Of a DNA stretch of 64,000 bases, positions 16,436 through 25,243 are shown piece after piece. Source of the DNA: JBBIOU01 sp037443205 (lineage in GTDB: Bacteria; Bacteroidota; Bacteroidia; Flavobacteriales_D; UBA2798); assembly GCA_037443205.1 (NCBI GenBank), contig JBBIOU010000007.1, positions 1 to 64,000 of the forward strand, given 5' to 3'. The translations under genes were made by a program, and so were the position numbers. Below the pieces are notes generated by a model, which saw nothing but the letters and a program-made list of their open reading frames with translations, was not told the origin of the DNA and did not search any database. Each line of letters opens with the position of its first letter. Positions within the stretch are counted from its first letter, which is position 1.

Positions 16436-18289
16436 TTAGGTAAATGCTTGCAAATCGCAAAGTTTTTTATAAATGCCGTTAAGTTTTAAGAGTTCGTTGT
16501 GTTTACCGCGCTCGGCAATACTGCCTTTTTCCAATACCAGAATTTCATCAGCATGTTGTATAGTACTTAAGCGGTGTGCTATTACCAGGGTGGTGCGGTT
16601 TTGCATCAATTTGGCTAAGGCATCTTGCACAAGTTTTTCTGATTCGGTATCAAGCGCTGAGGTAGCTTCATCCAAAATAAGGATAGGCGGATTTTTATAT
16701 ACTGCCCGGGCAATAGCCAGTCGTTGTCTTTGTCCGCCCGATAATTTATTCCCTCTATCTCCTATGTTGCAATAATAGGTGTCCGGCAACTGTTGTATAA
16801 ATTCATGGGCATTGGCAATTTTTGCTGCTTCAATAGCTCTACTTAAATCGGGCTTATCATCGCCCAGGCAAATATTATTTAATATACTGTCGTTAAACAA
16901 AATAGAATCCTGCGATACGATACCCATCAATGCGCGTAAGTCACTCAGTTTACAAGTTCTTATATCTATACCATCAATTTTTATGCTTCCGCTGCTTACG
17001 TCATAAAAACGCGGCAATAAATCGGCTAAGGTAGATTTTCCCGAACCCGAACGCCCTACCAATGCAATTGTTTTTCCTTTGGGTATTACAAAACTTACAT
17101 TGCTTAAAACATTGTTTACACCATCATAAGAAAAACACACATTTTCGTAGCTAATTACATCGGTAAATTTTTTCAGTTCGTTTGCATTTTCTACTTCGTG
17201 AATTTTTAAATCCGAATGTAAAATTTCGTTTATGCGCTCGTATGAAGCCATGCCTTTTTTAATATACGACCATGCTGTAAACATACCTTGTACCGGTCGT
17301 ACCAATTGGCTAAAAACGATGATAAAACCAATAAACTGCTCACCCGAAATTTCTTTATAATCGTTTGATAAGATTAAACTTCCTCCAAACCACACCATGG
17401 CTACCATTACCAAAGAACCTAAAAATTCGCTCAGTGGAGAGGCTAAATCGCGCTGGCGATATATTTTTGTACTAATTTTTGTATATTCCTGATTAATGGC
17501 ATCAAATTTTTTTTGAGCCTGTTTTTGCGCATTGAATCCTTTAATTATTCGCAGGCCGCTCAATGTTTCATCTGCGGTTGCCAGCAATAATCCTAATTTG
17601 CTTTGACCTTTTGCCGCAGCATTTTTTAAACTTTTGTTTACACGACCAATTACCAGTGCACTCAAGGGCATCAACAACAGCGATATAAGTGTTAAACTGG
17701 GACTTATAAGCAACATAGAGATTAAAAAAATCAAAATGGTAAACGGTTCTCTGAAAATCAGTTCCAAGGTGTTCATGATTGAAAAATCTACATCAAAAAC
17801 ATCATTGCTAAGCCGCGATACCAAATCTCCTTTTCTTTTATGGGTATAAAAACCCAAGGGTAACGCAATAAACTTATCGTGCATTTTTTTTCTGAATTCA
17901 AGCACTACATGATTGCGCACATAAGCAATGTAATACATCGCCATATAACGAAAAAAATTTTTTAATAAAAATAAAATCGCAATCGTAATACAAATAAAAA
18001 TCAATGCTCCTTGTTTTCCTGAATGTGCAATCATGGTGTTCATATAATACTCAAAGTATGCCGAGTAATATGCTTTATAAGCTTCCGGGGTTGATAATGA
18101 TGTGTTGAATATTGGTTTTTCGATATGAATTGTATCCGTAAGCGGAGAAAATATAAGTTTTAAAAATGGTATAAAAAGCAATAAAGTAAATAAATTAAAA
18201 ACAGCATAAAATATGTTGAAAATAATGTTTAATGCACAGTAAAATTTATAATTGGCGGCTAACCTTAAAACAATGGCAAAATTTTTCAT
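16436..18289 (-). CDS. ABC exporter with fused membrane and ATPase domains (MsbA-like)
   Basis: A half-transporter working as a homodimer in the inner membrane. The first 320 residues hold six membrane helices. The ATPase domain has Walker A GRSGSGKST, signature LSGGQRQRLAIARA, Walker B ILILDEATSALD and the His-switch in VIAHRLST. The family includes the lipid A flippase MsbA and multidrug exporters. Lipid export is plausible but unproven. I prefer the start MKNFAIVLRLAANYK at 18289, since homologues begin this way. An upstream ATG at 18325 adds 12 residues. Confidence 0.92.
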   Translation of the reverse strand: MKNFAIVLRLAANYKFYCALNIIFNIFYAVFNLFTLLLFIPFLKLIFSPLTDTIHIEKPIFNTSLSTPEAYKAYYSAYFEYYMNTMIAHSGKQGALIFICITIAILFLLKNFFRYMAMYYIAYVRNHVVLEFRKKMHDKFIALPLGFYTHKRKGDLVSRLSNDVFDVDFSIMNTLELIFREPFTILIFLISMLLISPSLTLISLLLMPLSALVIGRVNKSLKNAAAKGQSKLGLLLATADETLSGLRIIKGFNAQKQAQKKFDAINQEYTKISTKIYRQRDLASPLSEFLGSLVMVAMVWFGGSLILSNDYKEISGEQFIGFIIVFSQLVRPVQGMFTAWSYIKKGMASYERINEILHSDLKIHEVENANELKKFTDVISYENVCFSYDGVNNVLSNVSFVIPKGKTIALVGRSGSGKSTLADLLPRFYDVSSGSIKIDGIDIRTCKLSDLRALMGIVSQDSILFNDSILNNICLGDDKPDLSRAIEAAKIANAHEFIQQLPDTYYCNIGDRGNKLSGGQRQRLAIARAVYKNPPILILDEATSALDTESEKLVQDALAKLMQNRTTLVIAHRLSTIQHADEILVLEKGSIAERGKHNELLKLNGIYKKLCDLQAFT

Positions 18290-18371
18290 AAATACCAACA
18301 AACGTACAAATTTTTTAATAATCAACGGGCTATTGTTTCAGTATATTGAGCTAAACAAGTCTTTATTAATA

Positions 18372-18485
18372 CCCCAAAAAAGTTATCATACTTTTTTCCG
18401 ATATGCTGTGTGTCTAAGATTTTGTAAAATTATTTTATAATAAAATATTTTTTCTAAAGTGAAAAATTATTAGCCAATCTAAAAC
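18372..18485 (+). mobile_element. Degenerate R2-type element, copy E
   Basis: Reads ACCCCAAAAAAGTTATCATAC at its left end, then the shared block GTCTAAGATTTTGTAA, and ends near CCAATCTAAAAC, matching R2 copy A in order and spacing. The terminal GGGT and the TAA duplication are lost. It lies in the divergent gap between the ABC exporter and rbfA. Confidence 0.5.
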
Positions 18486-18587
18486 AAACATAACACCATC
18501 ACGATTGCCCGCTAATACACACATATTAAACATAATCAAATTTCTATTGCAGATTATAAGATTATTTAAATATTCGCATAAAAAGCA

Positions 18588-18595
18588 TACTTTTG
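18588..18595 (+). promoter_or_regulatory. -7 box of rbfA, deciding its start codon
   Basis: TACTTTTG matches TAnnTTTG and lies 9 nt before the ATG at 18605. The longer alternative start, a TTG at 18593, falls inside the box and cannot be on the transcript. The mRNA is probably leaderless. Confidence 0.55.
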
Positions 18596-18604
18596 CCTGT
18601 TGTT

Positions 18605-18940
18605 ATGGCAAGTATCCGGCAAAATAAAGTTTCTTCCTTATTACAAAAAGAATTGGCTACGTTTTTCCAGCGCGAAAGCAAAACCTATTTTGGAGGTGCT
18701 CTTATTTCTGTTACGGTGGTTCGCGTTTCCTCCGATTTGTCGGTAGCAAAAGTTTACCTGAGTATATTTGCCCGCGAAAACCGCGAAGAAATATTCCGTT
18801 TTGTTGACTCACAAACGGCTCAGATACGCTATCACCTTGGCAAGGTAATTGGCAAGCAACTGCGCATAATACCCGAACTTCATTTTTATTATGATGATTC
18901 GCTGGATTATGCAGAAAAAATTGATAACCTCCTAAAATAA
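18605..18940 (+). CDS. rbfA: Ribosome-binding factor A
   Basis: RbfA binds the 30S subunit and assists late maturation of 16S rRNA. The protein has 111 residues from the ATG at 18605, giving the usual start MASIRQNKVSSLLQKELATFF. The KH-like domain shows LISVTVVRVSSDLSVAKVYLS and the C-terminal RIIPELHFYYDDSLDYAEKID is diagnostic. It is followed after 5 nt by a methyltransferase gene. Confidence 0.95.
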   Translation: MASIRQNKVSSLLQKELATFFQRESKTYFGGALISVTVVRVSSDLSVAKVYLSIFARENREEIFRFVDSQTAQIRYHLGKVIGKQLRIIPELHFYYDDSLDYAEKIDNLLK

Positions 18941-18945
18941 TTAAC

Positions 18946-19752
18946 TTGGAATACGACCCTATAAAAGATAGTCTCGGAAAATTTTTTAATCGCAGCATTA
19001 CGCTCAGAATTATTTTTTATAAAATCTTAGACACCGTATTACTGCGTACCTGGCACATACACCGCGAAATTAAAAAATGGAAAAAATCGGCCCCCGAAAA
19101 CGCTCATATACTGGATGCCGGTTCGGGGTTTGGACAATATTCTTATTACATCAGCTCGCTAAACAAAAACTGGTGTTTGCTGGGGGTAGATGTAAAACGC
19201 GACTATATTGCCGATTGCAATGAATTTTTCAGAAAAATTAAACGCGAAAAAGTTTATTTTAAAGTTGAAGACCTGGTTACTTTTAAAAAAGAGAATGCTT
19301 TTGATTTGATTCTTTCGGTAGATGTAATGGAACATATCCTGGAAGATGTTGAAGTTTTTAAAAATTTTTATGCTTCTTTAAAAAACAATGGCACGCTTAT
19401 AATTTCAACTCCTTCCGACCAGGGAGGCTCTGATGTTGCGAATAATGATGGCGAATCATTTATTGGCGAACATGTACGCGATGGATATAATGCACAAGAA
19501 ATAAAAGATAAATTAAAAAGCGCGGGCTTCAGTAAAGTTAATGTAAGATACTCTTATGGCATCCCCGGAAAAATAGCCTGGCGTTTAGCCATGAAGTGGC
19601 CCATGAAAGCACTTAATCTTACCAAAGCATTTTTTGTGATTCTTCCTGTATATTACCTCATTACCGGCATTCCCATTATTATTTTACATTACTTTGACAC
19701 ACACACCATACATCGAAGCGGCACCGGACTTATAGTAAGAGCCATAAAATAA
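18946..19752 (+). CDS. Class I SAM-dependent methyltransferase
   Basis: A 268-residue protein with a Rossmann methyltransferase domain. Motif I is ILDAGSGFGQYSYY (about residues 52-65), the acidic motif II is LLGVDVKRDY, and the post-motif segment is FDLILSVDVMEHI. A hydrophobic segment near the C-terminus (FFVILPVYYLITGIPIIIL) may anchor it to the membrane. The substrate is unknown. There is no ATG near the expected N-terminus, so translation likely starts at TTG 18946, 5 nt after rbfA. Confidence 0.85.
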   Translation: MEYDPIKDSLGKFFNRSITLRIIFYKILDTVLLRTWHIHREIKKWKKSAPENAHILDAGSGFGQYSYYISSLNKNWCLLGVDVKRDYIADCNEFFRKIKREKVYFKVEDLVTFKKENAFDLILSVDVMEHILEDVEVFKNFYASLKNNGTLIISTPSDQGGSDVANNDGESFIGEHVRDGYNAQEIKDKLKSAGFSKVNVRYSYGIPGKIAWRLAMKWPMKALNLTKAFFVILPVYYLITGIPIIILHYFDTHTIHRSGTGLIVRAIK

Positions 19753-19799
19753 TTTTTCGCCAACAACTTTTTAATACTGATATTTGTTGCCACTATAAT

Positions 19800-20774
19800 A
19801 TGTCTGTAATTGATGAAATAAAGCAGCCCATTGCAGCAGAGATGGCTGAGTTTGAAAAACGCTTTAAAATGGCGATGAAAAGCAAAACCCCGCTGCTTGA
19901 TAAAATTACTCATTACATCATTAAAAGAAAAGGCAAACAAATGCGCCCCATGTTTGTATTTTTAAGTGCAAAAACCTGTGGGCAAATATCCGATTCGTCT
20001 TACATAGCTGCCTCGCTTATCGAACTTTTACATACCGCCACTTTGGTACACGATGATGTAGTTGACGACTCAAACGAGCGCAGAGGTTTTTTCTCGCTCA
20101 ACGCCTTATGGAAAAATAAAATTGCCGTTTTGGTGGGAGATTATCTGCTCTCGCGCGGGTTATTACTCTCTGTCGAAAACAAAGAGTATCAACTGCTTCA
20201 ACTCGTTTCAGAAGCTGTAAAGCTGATGAGCGAAGGCGAATTATTGCAAATGGAAAAAGCCCGTAAAATGGATATTACCGAAGAAGTATATTATGAAATA
20301 ATAAAAAATAAAACGGCTTCCCTGCTTGCAGCATGCTGCGCAACGGGCGCACTTTCGGGCGATGCAAACATTGAAACTGTAAACCAAATGAAAAAATTTG
20401 GCGAATTAACCGGAATGGCTTTTCAAATAAAAGATGATATTTTTGATTATGGCATGGGTGATAAAATAGGCAAGCCCACCGGCATTGATATCAAAGAAAA
20501 AAAAATGACTTTACCACTGATTTATGCCTTAAATAAAGCAAATAATGCTGATAAAAGACGCATAATTAATCTCGTGAAAAATGAAAATGAAAATTCAAAA
20601 CGGGTAAAAGAAGTAGTTGATTTTGTGATAACATCAGGAGGGATAAAATATGCTACTGAAGTGATGATGAACTTTAAAAACGAAGCCTTAAATCTGATAA
20701 AAGATTTTCCGGAAAACGATGCAAAAAAATCGCTTATCAAATTAGTAGAATATACGGTTCGAAGAGAAAAATAA
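19800..20774 (+). CDS. Polyprenyl diphosphate synthase (trans, octaprenyl-type)
   Basis: This enzyme condenses isopentenyl diphosphate units into the side chain of menaquinone. The 324-residue protein has the first aspartate-rich motif in LVHDDVVDDSNERRG and the second in QIKDDIFDYG. GKQMRPMFVFLSA near the N-terminus is typical. Chain length cannot be read with certainty. Octaprenyl or similar is expected. It is convergent with gpsA, 10 nt away. Confidence 0.92.
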   Translation: MSVIDEIKQPIAAEMAEFEKRFKMAMKSKTPLLDKITHYIIKRKGKQMRPMFVFLSAKTCGQISDSSYIAASLIELLHTATLVHDDVVDDSNERRGFFSLNALWKNKIAVLVGDYLLSRGLLLSVENKEYQLLQLVSEAVKLMSEGELLQMEKARKMDITEEVYYEIIKNKTASLLAACCATGALSGDANIETVNQMKKFGELTGMAFQIKDDIFDYGMGDKIGKPTGIDIKEKKMTLPLIYALNKANNADKRRIINLVKNENENSKRVKEVVDFVITSGGIKYATEVMMNFKNEALNLIKDFPENDAKKSLIKLVEYTVRREK

Positions 20775-20784
20775 AAAAACTTTA

Positions 20785-21771
20785 TTAGCTAAGTTTATCG
20801 CTAAGTATTTTCATCTCGATGGCGGGAGCTATTTTTTCGTATAAAATATTATACACCGCATTGACGATAGGTATGTTTACATTAAATTTTTTATTGATTT
20901 CGTAAACACTTTTCACGGCATAATACCCCTCGGCTACCATCTGCATTTCAAGTTGAGCCGTTTTAACCGAATAACCCTGCCCAATCATATAGCCAAATGT
21001 ACGATTACGCGAAAATTTAGAGTATGCCGTAACCAGCAAATCTCCCAGATAAGCAGACGATTTAACATCCCTGTGTGTGGGATTAACCACATCAATAAAG
21101 GTTTCCATTTCGCGCAGTGCATTAGAAATAAAAACCGCCTGAAAATTATCTCCATACCCCAATCCTCCATAAATACCTGCGGCAATAGCATAAATATTTT
21201 TTAATACGGCTGATAATTCTGTGCCAAATAAATCATCAGTTACGGCTGTTTTAATATATCTGCAGGCAAGCAATCGAGCCATCTCTTCGGCATTTTTTTG
21301 TTCCTGGCAACCAATGGTTAAATACGACAATCTTTCCATAGCTACTTCTTCGGCATGGCAGGGTCCGCAAATAATACCAATGTTGTCATAAGCTATCTCA
21401 AAACTTTTATGAAAGTACCTGGCCGGTATGGCATCATATTCAGGAACCATACCTTTTATGGCCGAAAAAATTATTTTGTTTTTAAAAAGATTTTTATCAA
21501 TCCCTTCAAATGTTGTGTGCAAAAATGCTGCCGGCACAGCTATAATTATCCTGTTGCTGGCAGTAAACGATTCGTGCAAAGAAGTACTTATCTGTATTTT
21601 TTCTCTGTTAAATTCCACCGATTGCAAATAGCGCGGGTTATGGCCATATTTTAATACATATTCTGCCGTATCTTTGTTACGAAACCACCAGTGTACGGTG
21701 TCGCAATGATTACATAATAGCTTAACCAAAGCTGTCGCCCAGCTACCACTGCCAATTACAGTTACACTCAT
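20785..21771 (-). CDS. gpsA: Glycerol-3-phosphate dehydrogenase [NAD(P)+] GpsA
   Basis: Makes sn-glycerol 3-phosphate from dihydroxyacetone phosphate for phospholipid synthesis. The 328-residue protein begins with the Rossmann motif VIGSGSWATALVKLL. It has IFSAIKGMVPE, IICGPCHAEEVA and the catalytic-domain block ELSAVLKNIYAIAAGI with the conserved Lys. The DLLVTAYSKFSRNRTFG segment near residue 250 confirms the family. It is monocistronic and convergent with the polyprenyl synthase. Confidence 0.95.
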   Translation of the reverse strand: MSVTVIGSGSWATALVKLLCNHCDTVHWWFRNKDTAEYVLKYGHNPRYLQSVEFNREKIQISTSLHESFTASNRIIIAVPAAFLHTTFEGIDKNLFKNKIIFSAIKGMVPEYDAIPARYFHKSFEIAYDNIGIICGPCHAEEVAMERLSYLTIGCQEQKNAEEMARLLACRYIKTAVTDDLFGTELSAVLKNIYAIAAGIYGGLGYGDNFQAVFISNALREMETFIDVVNPTHRDVKSSAYLGDLLVTAYSKFSRNRTFGYMIGQGYSVKTAQLEMQMVAEGYYAVKSVYEINKKFNVNIPIVNAVYNILYEKIAPAIEMKILSDKLS

Positions 21772-21839
21772 TTTATCTCCTTTACCTAAAAAATGTTACA
21801 CGAAGTTACTATTATTATGTATTTTAATGCTTAAATAAT

Positions 21840-21847
21840 TATATTTG
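21840..21847 (+). promoter_or_regulatory. -7 box of the 21.86 kb gene, deciding its start
   Basis: TATATTTG is a perfect TAnnTTTG and ends 12 nt before the ATG at 21860. A TTG start at 21845 would lie in the box and is excluded. Confidence 0.5.
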
Positions 21848-21859
21848 TTGGTTAAAATT

Positions 21860-22387
21860 ATGTATAAGCTAAAAAATATAAGTTTTGCCTGCATTGCATT
21901 GCTCGTTTTAGGCTCGTATTTCTTAGTGCCCTATATTATTTTTAAATTTAAGCAAACAGCCATACGCAAAGAAATAAAAAAAACCATAAAAGCCGGTATC
22001 CCCAAAAATGAAATGATACGCTTTAGCCAGGAAGAATTAAACGCAGCCGAATGGGAAAAACCCGGCAAGGAATTTTGGTTAAACGGCAACCTGTATGACA
22101 TCGTAAAAACAGAAAAGCACAATGAAATAATTTATTACTGGTGTATAAATGATGATCAGGAAAAAGAGTTGTTTGCAACCCTTGATAATCTTGTAGGCAA
22201 GCGTATGAATAAAGAAAACGAGCAACTTGTTAAAAAAAATGCTGCCTTTGAATGGTTTTGCAATGATTTACAAATTATATTGAAAAGAAACCTGCAGGAT
22301 GATAACATTATAAAAAACCTCTACCTGCTAAAGCACTATTGTGCCGATATATATCTGATACCGCCTCCGCCACCGGAATGTGCTTAA
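21860..22387 (+). CDS. Hypothetical protein with an N-terminal membrane anchor
   Basis: A 175-residue protein I cannot assign. After MYKLKN there is one hydrophobic segment (about residues 7-27), then a basic stretch (KFKQTAIRKEIKKTIK) and a soluble domain containing IRFSQEELNAAEWEKPGKEFW and IYYWCINDDQEKELF. It ends IPPPPPECA. This arrangement suggests a single-span inner-membrane protein with the soluble part outside the cytoplasm. It precedes the secretion cluster, but a strong hairpin at 22419 separates them. Confidence 0.7.
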   Translation: MYKLKNISFACIALLVLGSYFLVPYIIFKFKQTAIRKEIKKTIKAGIPKNEMIRFSQEELNAAEWEKPGKEFWLNGNLYDIVKTEKHNEIIYYWCINDDQEKELFATLDNLVGKRMNKENEQLVKKNAAFEWFCNDLQIILKRNLQDDNIIKNLYLLKHYCADIYLIPPPPPECA

Positions 22388-22418
22388 AATAGCAAAGCTT
22401 CTTTACAGCTAATATTAA

Positions 22419-22469
22419 CCTTGCAATAATAGCCTGTGGTTATTTTTAATTACCACATTCATTGCAAGG
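22419..22469. repeat. Two-tier inverted repeat before the metalloprotease gene
   Basis: An outer 9-bp stem CCTTGCAAT/ATTGCAAGG (22419-22427 with 22461-22469) encloses an inner 6-bp stem TGTGGT/ACCACA. No long T-run follows on the plus strand. It ends 32 nt before the ATG at 22502 and could be an RNA structure in the 5' leader or a protein-binding dyad. Confidence 0.55.
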
Positions 22470-22501
22470 CATAATTTATTATCAATCAAAAAAAATAATC
22501 T

Positions 22502-25243
22502 ATGAAAGCGATTTTATACAAGCTGCTGTTTATTGCTTTATTTATGGTAAACAGCACGCTGAAAGCACAAGACGAAAGGTGCGGAACCGATGAGGCCATG
22601 TGGAAAATATGGCAACAAAATCCGCAATTATATCAAGACCATCTTCGATTGTTCGAAGAAAATAAAACTTATATGAAAGACCATGCCGGTAATGTTAGAA
22701 CAATTTATACCATCCCGGTTGTTTTTCATATCATACACCAATATGGAACCGAAAACATTACCGATGCACAAGTATTTGACCAAATACAAATATTGAATGA
22801 GGATTTTAATAAACTAAATGCTGATACGGCCAATGTGTTAGGTCCTTACAAACCGTTAATTGGCGATGCCAAAATTCAATTTAAGCTGGCAGCTTTCGAC
22901 CCTCAGGGAAATTGTACAAACGGAATAAATCGTATTTATTCGCATGAAACAGAAATAGGAGATGATTTTTCCAAACTAGTTTCGTGGAACCGTGCAAAAT
23001 ATTTAAACGTTTGGGTTGTAAAAAACATGGCAAATGGCGTTGCAGGATATGCTTATTATCCATCGGCAGTATCATCCGGATTTATGATTTTTGTAGATGG
23101 TATCATTATCCGCCATAACTACATTGGAAGCATTGGAACATCCAATCCGGTAAACTCCAGAGCATTAACACACGAAATAGGGCATTACCTGGGTTTGGCA
23201 CATACCTGGGGCAATACTAACAATCCGGTTGTGGCTTGTGGCGATGACGGCATACAAGATACCCCCATAACACGCGGACACAACAACTGCTCTAACAGAG
23301 TAAGTATATTTTGCGATAATAACAATTTTACCAATGCATTATATACATTTAACGATGTAACTACCTCATCAGGAAATACCGACCCCACAGCTACACCCAA
23401 CCAAATTGTTACAACCAATACCCGTGTTGTGATGAGTAGTTTTACTGCCAACGGAGTTTCGGCCAACAGCCAGCAAAACGGAAAGTTTGCTTTTAATGAT
23501 TGGGATACGGGAGCAGCTGATGGCGAAACTGTATATGCTAACCTTAGCGGAAGTATAAATACTGCAAAATATTACGAGTTTACGGTTAGTCCGCAAACCA
23601 TGCAGGGGATGACCCTGACAACCATAAATTTTGTGGCAGGCAGAAACAACGATGGCGCCCGTACCTTTGTAGTACGCTCCAGTGCCGATAATTACGCAAG
23701 CAATTTAACTGCAGCCATTGTTCCTGCCAATCCTGAGCTGAGCATTCAATCCGGCAATGTTTTCTTTTTTAATAATGATTTAGACACCACCTTAATCGGG
23801 GCAAGGATTGTATTGAGCGGTACAAATTTTACCAATGTCTTTAACCCGATTACCTTTAGGATATATGCCTACAACAGCGAAAACGCTGCAGGAACTTTTA
23901 TCATAGACAGCCTGAGTGTAAACGGAACTTTCGGCACCATAGAAAATGTAGAAAACTACATGGAATATGCCTATTGTTCTAAAATGTTTACCCTCGATCA
24001 GGTGTCGTTTATGAATGCCACACTCAATAATGCAGAAGCCGATAGGAATAATTTATGGACCGCTGCAAATCTTGCTGCCACCGGAGCAGATTTAACCACT
24101 CCACCGCTATGTGCACCGGTTAGCGATTTTCACTATAACCGCAAATATATTTGCGAAGGTGATGTGGTTAATTTTACTGCCCGACCCTGGAGAGCAACCG
24201 TTACCTCTTATCAATGGACCTTTACCGGAGCCAGCATCACAACTTCTTCTTTACAAAATCCTTCGGTTACTTTTACCACACCGGGCTGGCAAACTGTAAG
24301 TTTAACCGTTACTAACGCAACCGGAAGCGATACCAAAACAATCATACAAGCCGTTTATGTATCTCCTAACTGGGCCGACTACTCCGGGCCACACTCCGAA
24401 ACATTTGACGGACCAAACGCTCACTGGTGGACAAATCTGATAGATAACCCTGAGGACAATCCTACCAAATGGCAACTGGTTAATTCGGGTGGGTACAATA
24501 ACTCTAAATGCATCATGTTAAACAACTACTATAATCCTCCTTTTCCTTTTGATTTTGCCACCTACAGCAATACCCTGGGAGGTAATGTTGATGCATTTAT
24601 TTCTCCCGCTTATAACCTTGCCGGTGCAACTTCAGTAAATCTGTCTTTTAAAATTTCTGCAGCCACCAGAGCCAATAACACGGTAGATATGACCGAAGAG
24701 TTAAAAATTTACTCTTCGGTTGATTGCGGTAAAACCTGGCAGCTCAGAAAAACACTTAATAAAGCCGCTTTAAATGTTGGCGGTATGTCAGGTGGATATT
24801 ACACTCCGCCAAATAATAGTTTCTGGTCAACCGAAAATATCAACATAGGTTCTTTGACACCGGGCAGTCGCGTACGTTTTAAATTCGAATATAAATCAAG
24901 CGACTATTCGAATAATGTTTATATAGACGATATAAATGTCAGTGCGGTAGTTGACATAAATGAAATATACGCCAATCCGTTTGCTTTGAGTGTTTATCCT
25001 AACCCTGCAGACGCATCTAATGGATTTACTTTGTTTTTTGAAACTTCAAAAACCGAAGATATGCAGGTTATAATTACCGATGTTTTAGGTAAAACTATTT
25101 ATCAGGAGATATTTAAAAATTCTTTAGGTAAAATAAGTAAAAACATCACAACCGAACACTGCAGGCTATTAAACGGGGTATATTTTATTACTGTAACGAA
25201 CGGAGAATTTATACAAACACAACGCTTGGTTATTTCTAATTAA
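22502..25243 (+). CDS. Secreted M43-family zinc metalloprotease with PKD and T9SS type A sorting domains
   Basis: A 913-residue exported protease. A signal peptide covers about residues 1-22. The zinc motif is HEIGHYLGLAH with His224, Glu225, His228 and His234. The Met-turn NYMEYAYC (Met487) comes 253 residues later, because an extra beta-rich domain (about 270-475, with ARTFVVRSSADNYASNL) interrupts the catalytic domain. A PKD domain (about 540-625) and a galactose-binding-like region follow. The last 80 residues, from LSVYPNPADASNGF, are a type A sorting domain, so it leaves by the T9SS. Its stop overlaps the TonB receptor start by one base. Confidence 0.92.
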   Translation: MKAILYKLLFIALFMVNSTLKAQDERCGTDEAMWKIWQQNPQLYQDHLRLFEENKTYMKDHAGNVRTIYTIPVVFHIIHQYGTENITDAQVFDQIQILNEDFNKLNADTANVLGPYKPLIGDAKIQFKLAAFDPQGNCTNGINRIYSHETEIGDDFSKLVSWNRAKYLNVWVVKNMANGVAGYAYYPSAVSSGFMIFVDGIIIRHNYIGSIGTSNPVNSRALTHEIGHYLGLAHTWGNTNNPVVACGDDGIQDTPITRGHNNCSNRVSIFCDNNNFTNALYTFNDVTTSSGNTDPTATPNQIVTTNTRVVMSSFTANGVSANSQQNGKFAFNDWDTGAADGETVYANLSGSINTAKYYEFTVSPQTMQGMTLTTINFVAGRNNDGARTFVVRSSADNYASNLTAAIVPANPELSIQSGNVFFFNNDLDTTLIGARIVLSGTNFTNVFNPITFRIYAYNSENAAGTFIIDSLSVNGTFGTIENVENYMEYAYCSKMFTLDQVSFMNATLNNAEADRNNLWTAANLAATGADLTTPPLCAPVSDFHYNRKYICEGDVVNFTARPWRATVTSYQWTFTGASITTSSLQNPSVTFTTPGWQTVSLTVTNATGSDTKTIIQAVYVSPNWADYSGPHSETFDGPNAHWWTNLIDNPEDNPTKWQLVNSGGYNNSKCIMLNNYYNPPFPFDFATYSNTLGGNVDAFISPAYNLAGATSVNLSFKISAATRANNTVDMTEELKIYSSVDCGKTWQLRKTLNKAALNVGGMSGGYYTPPNNSFWSTENINIGSLTPGSRVRFKFEYKSSDYSNNVYIDDINVSAVVDINEIYANPFALSVYPNPADASNGFTLFFETSKTEDMQVIITDVLGKTIYQEIFKNSLGKISKNITTEHCRLLNGVYFITVTNGEFIQTQRLVISN

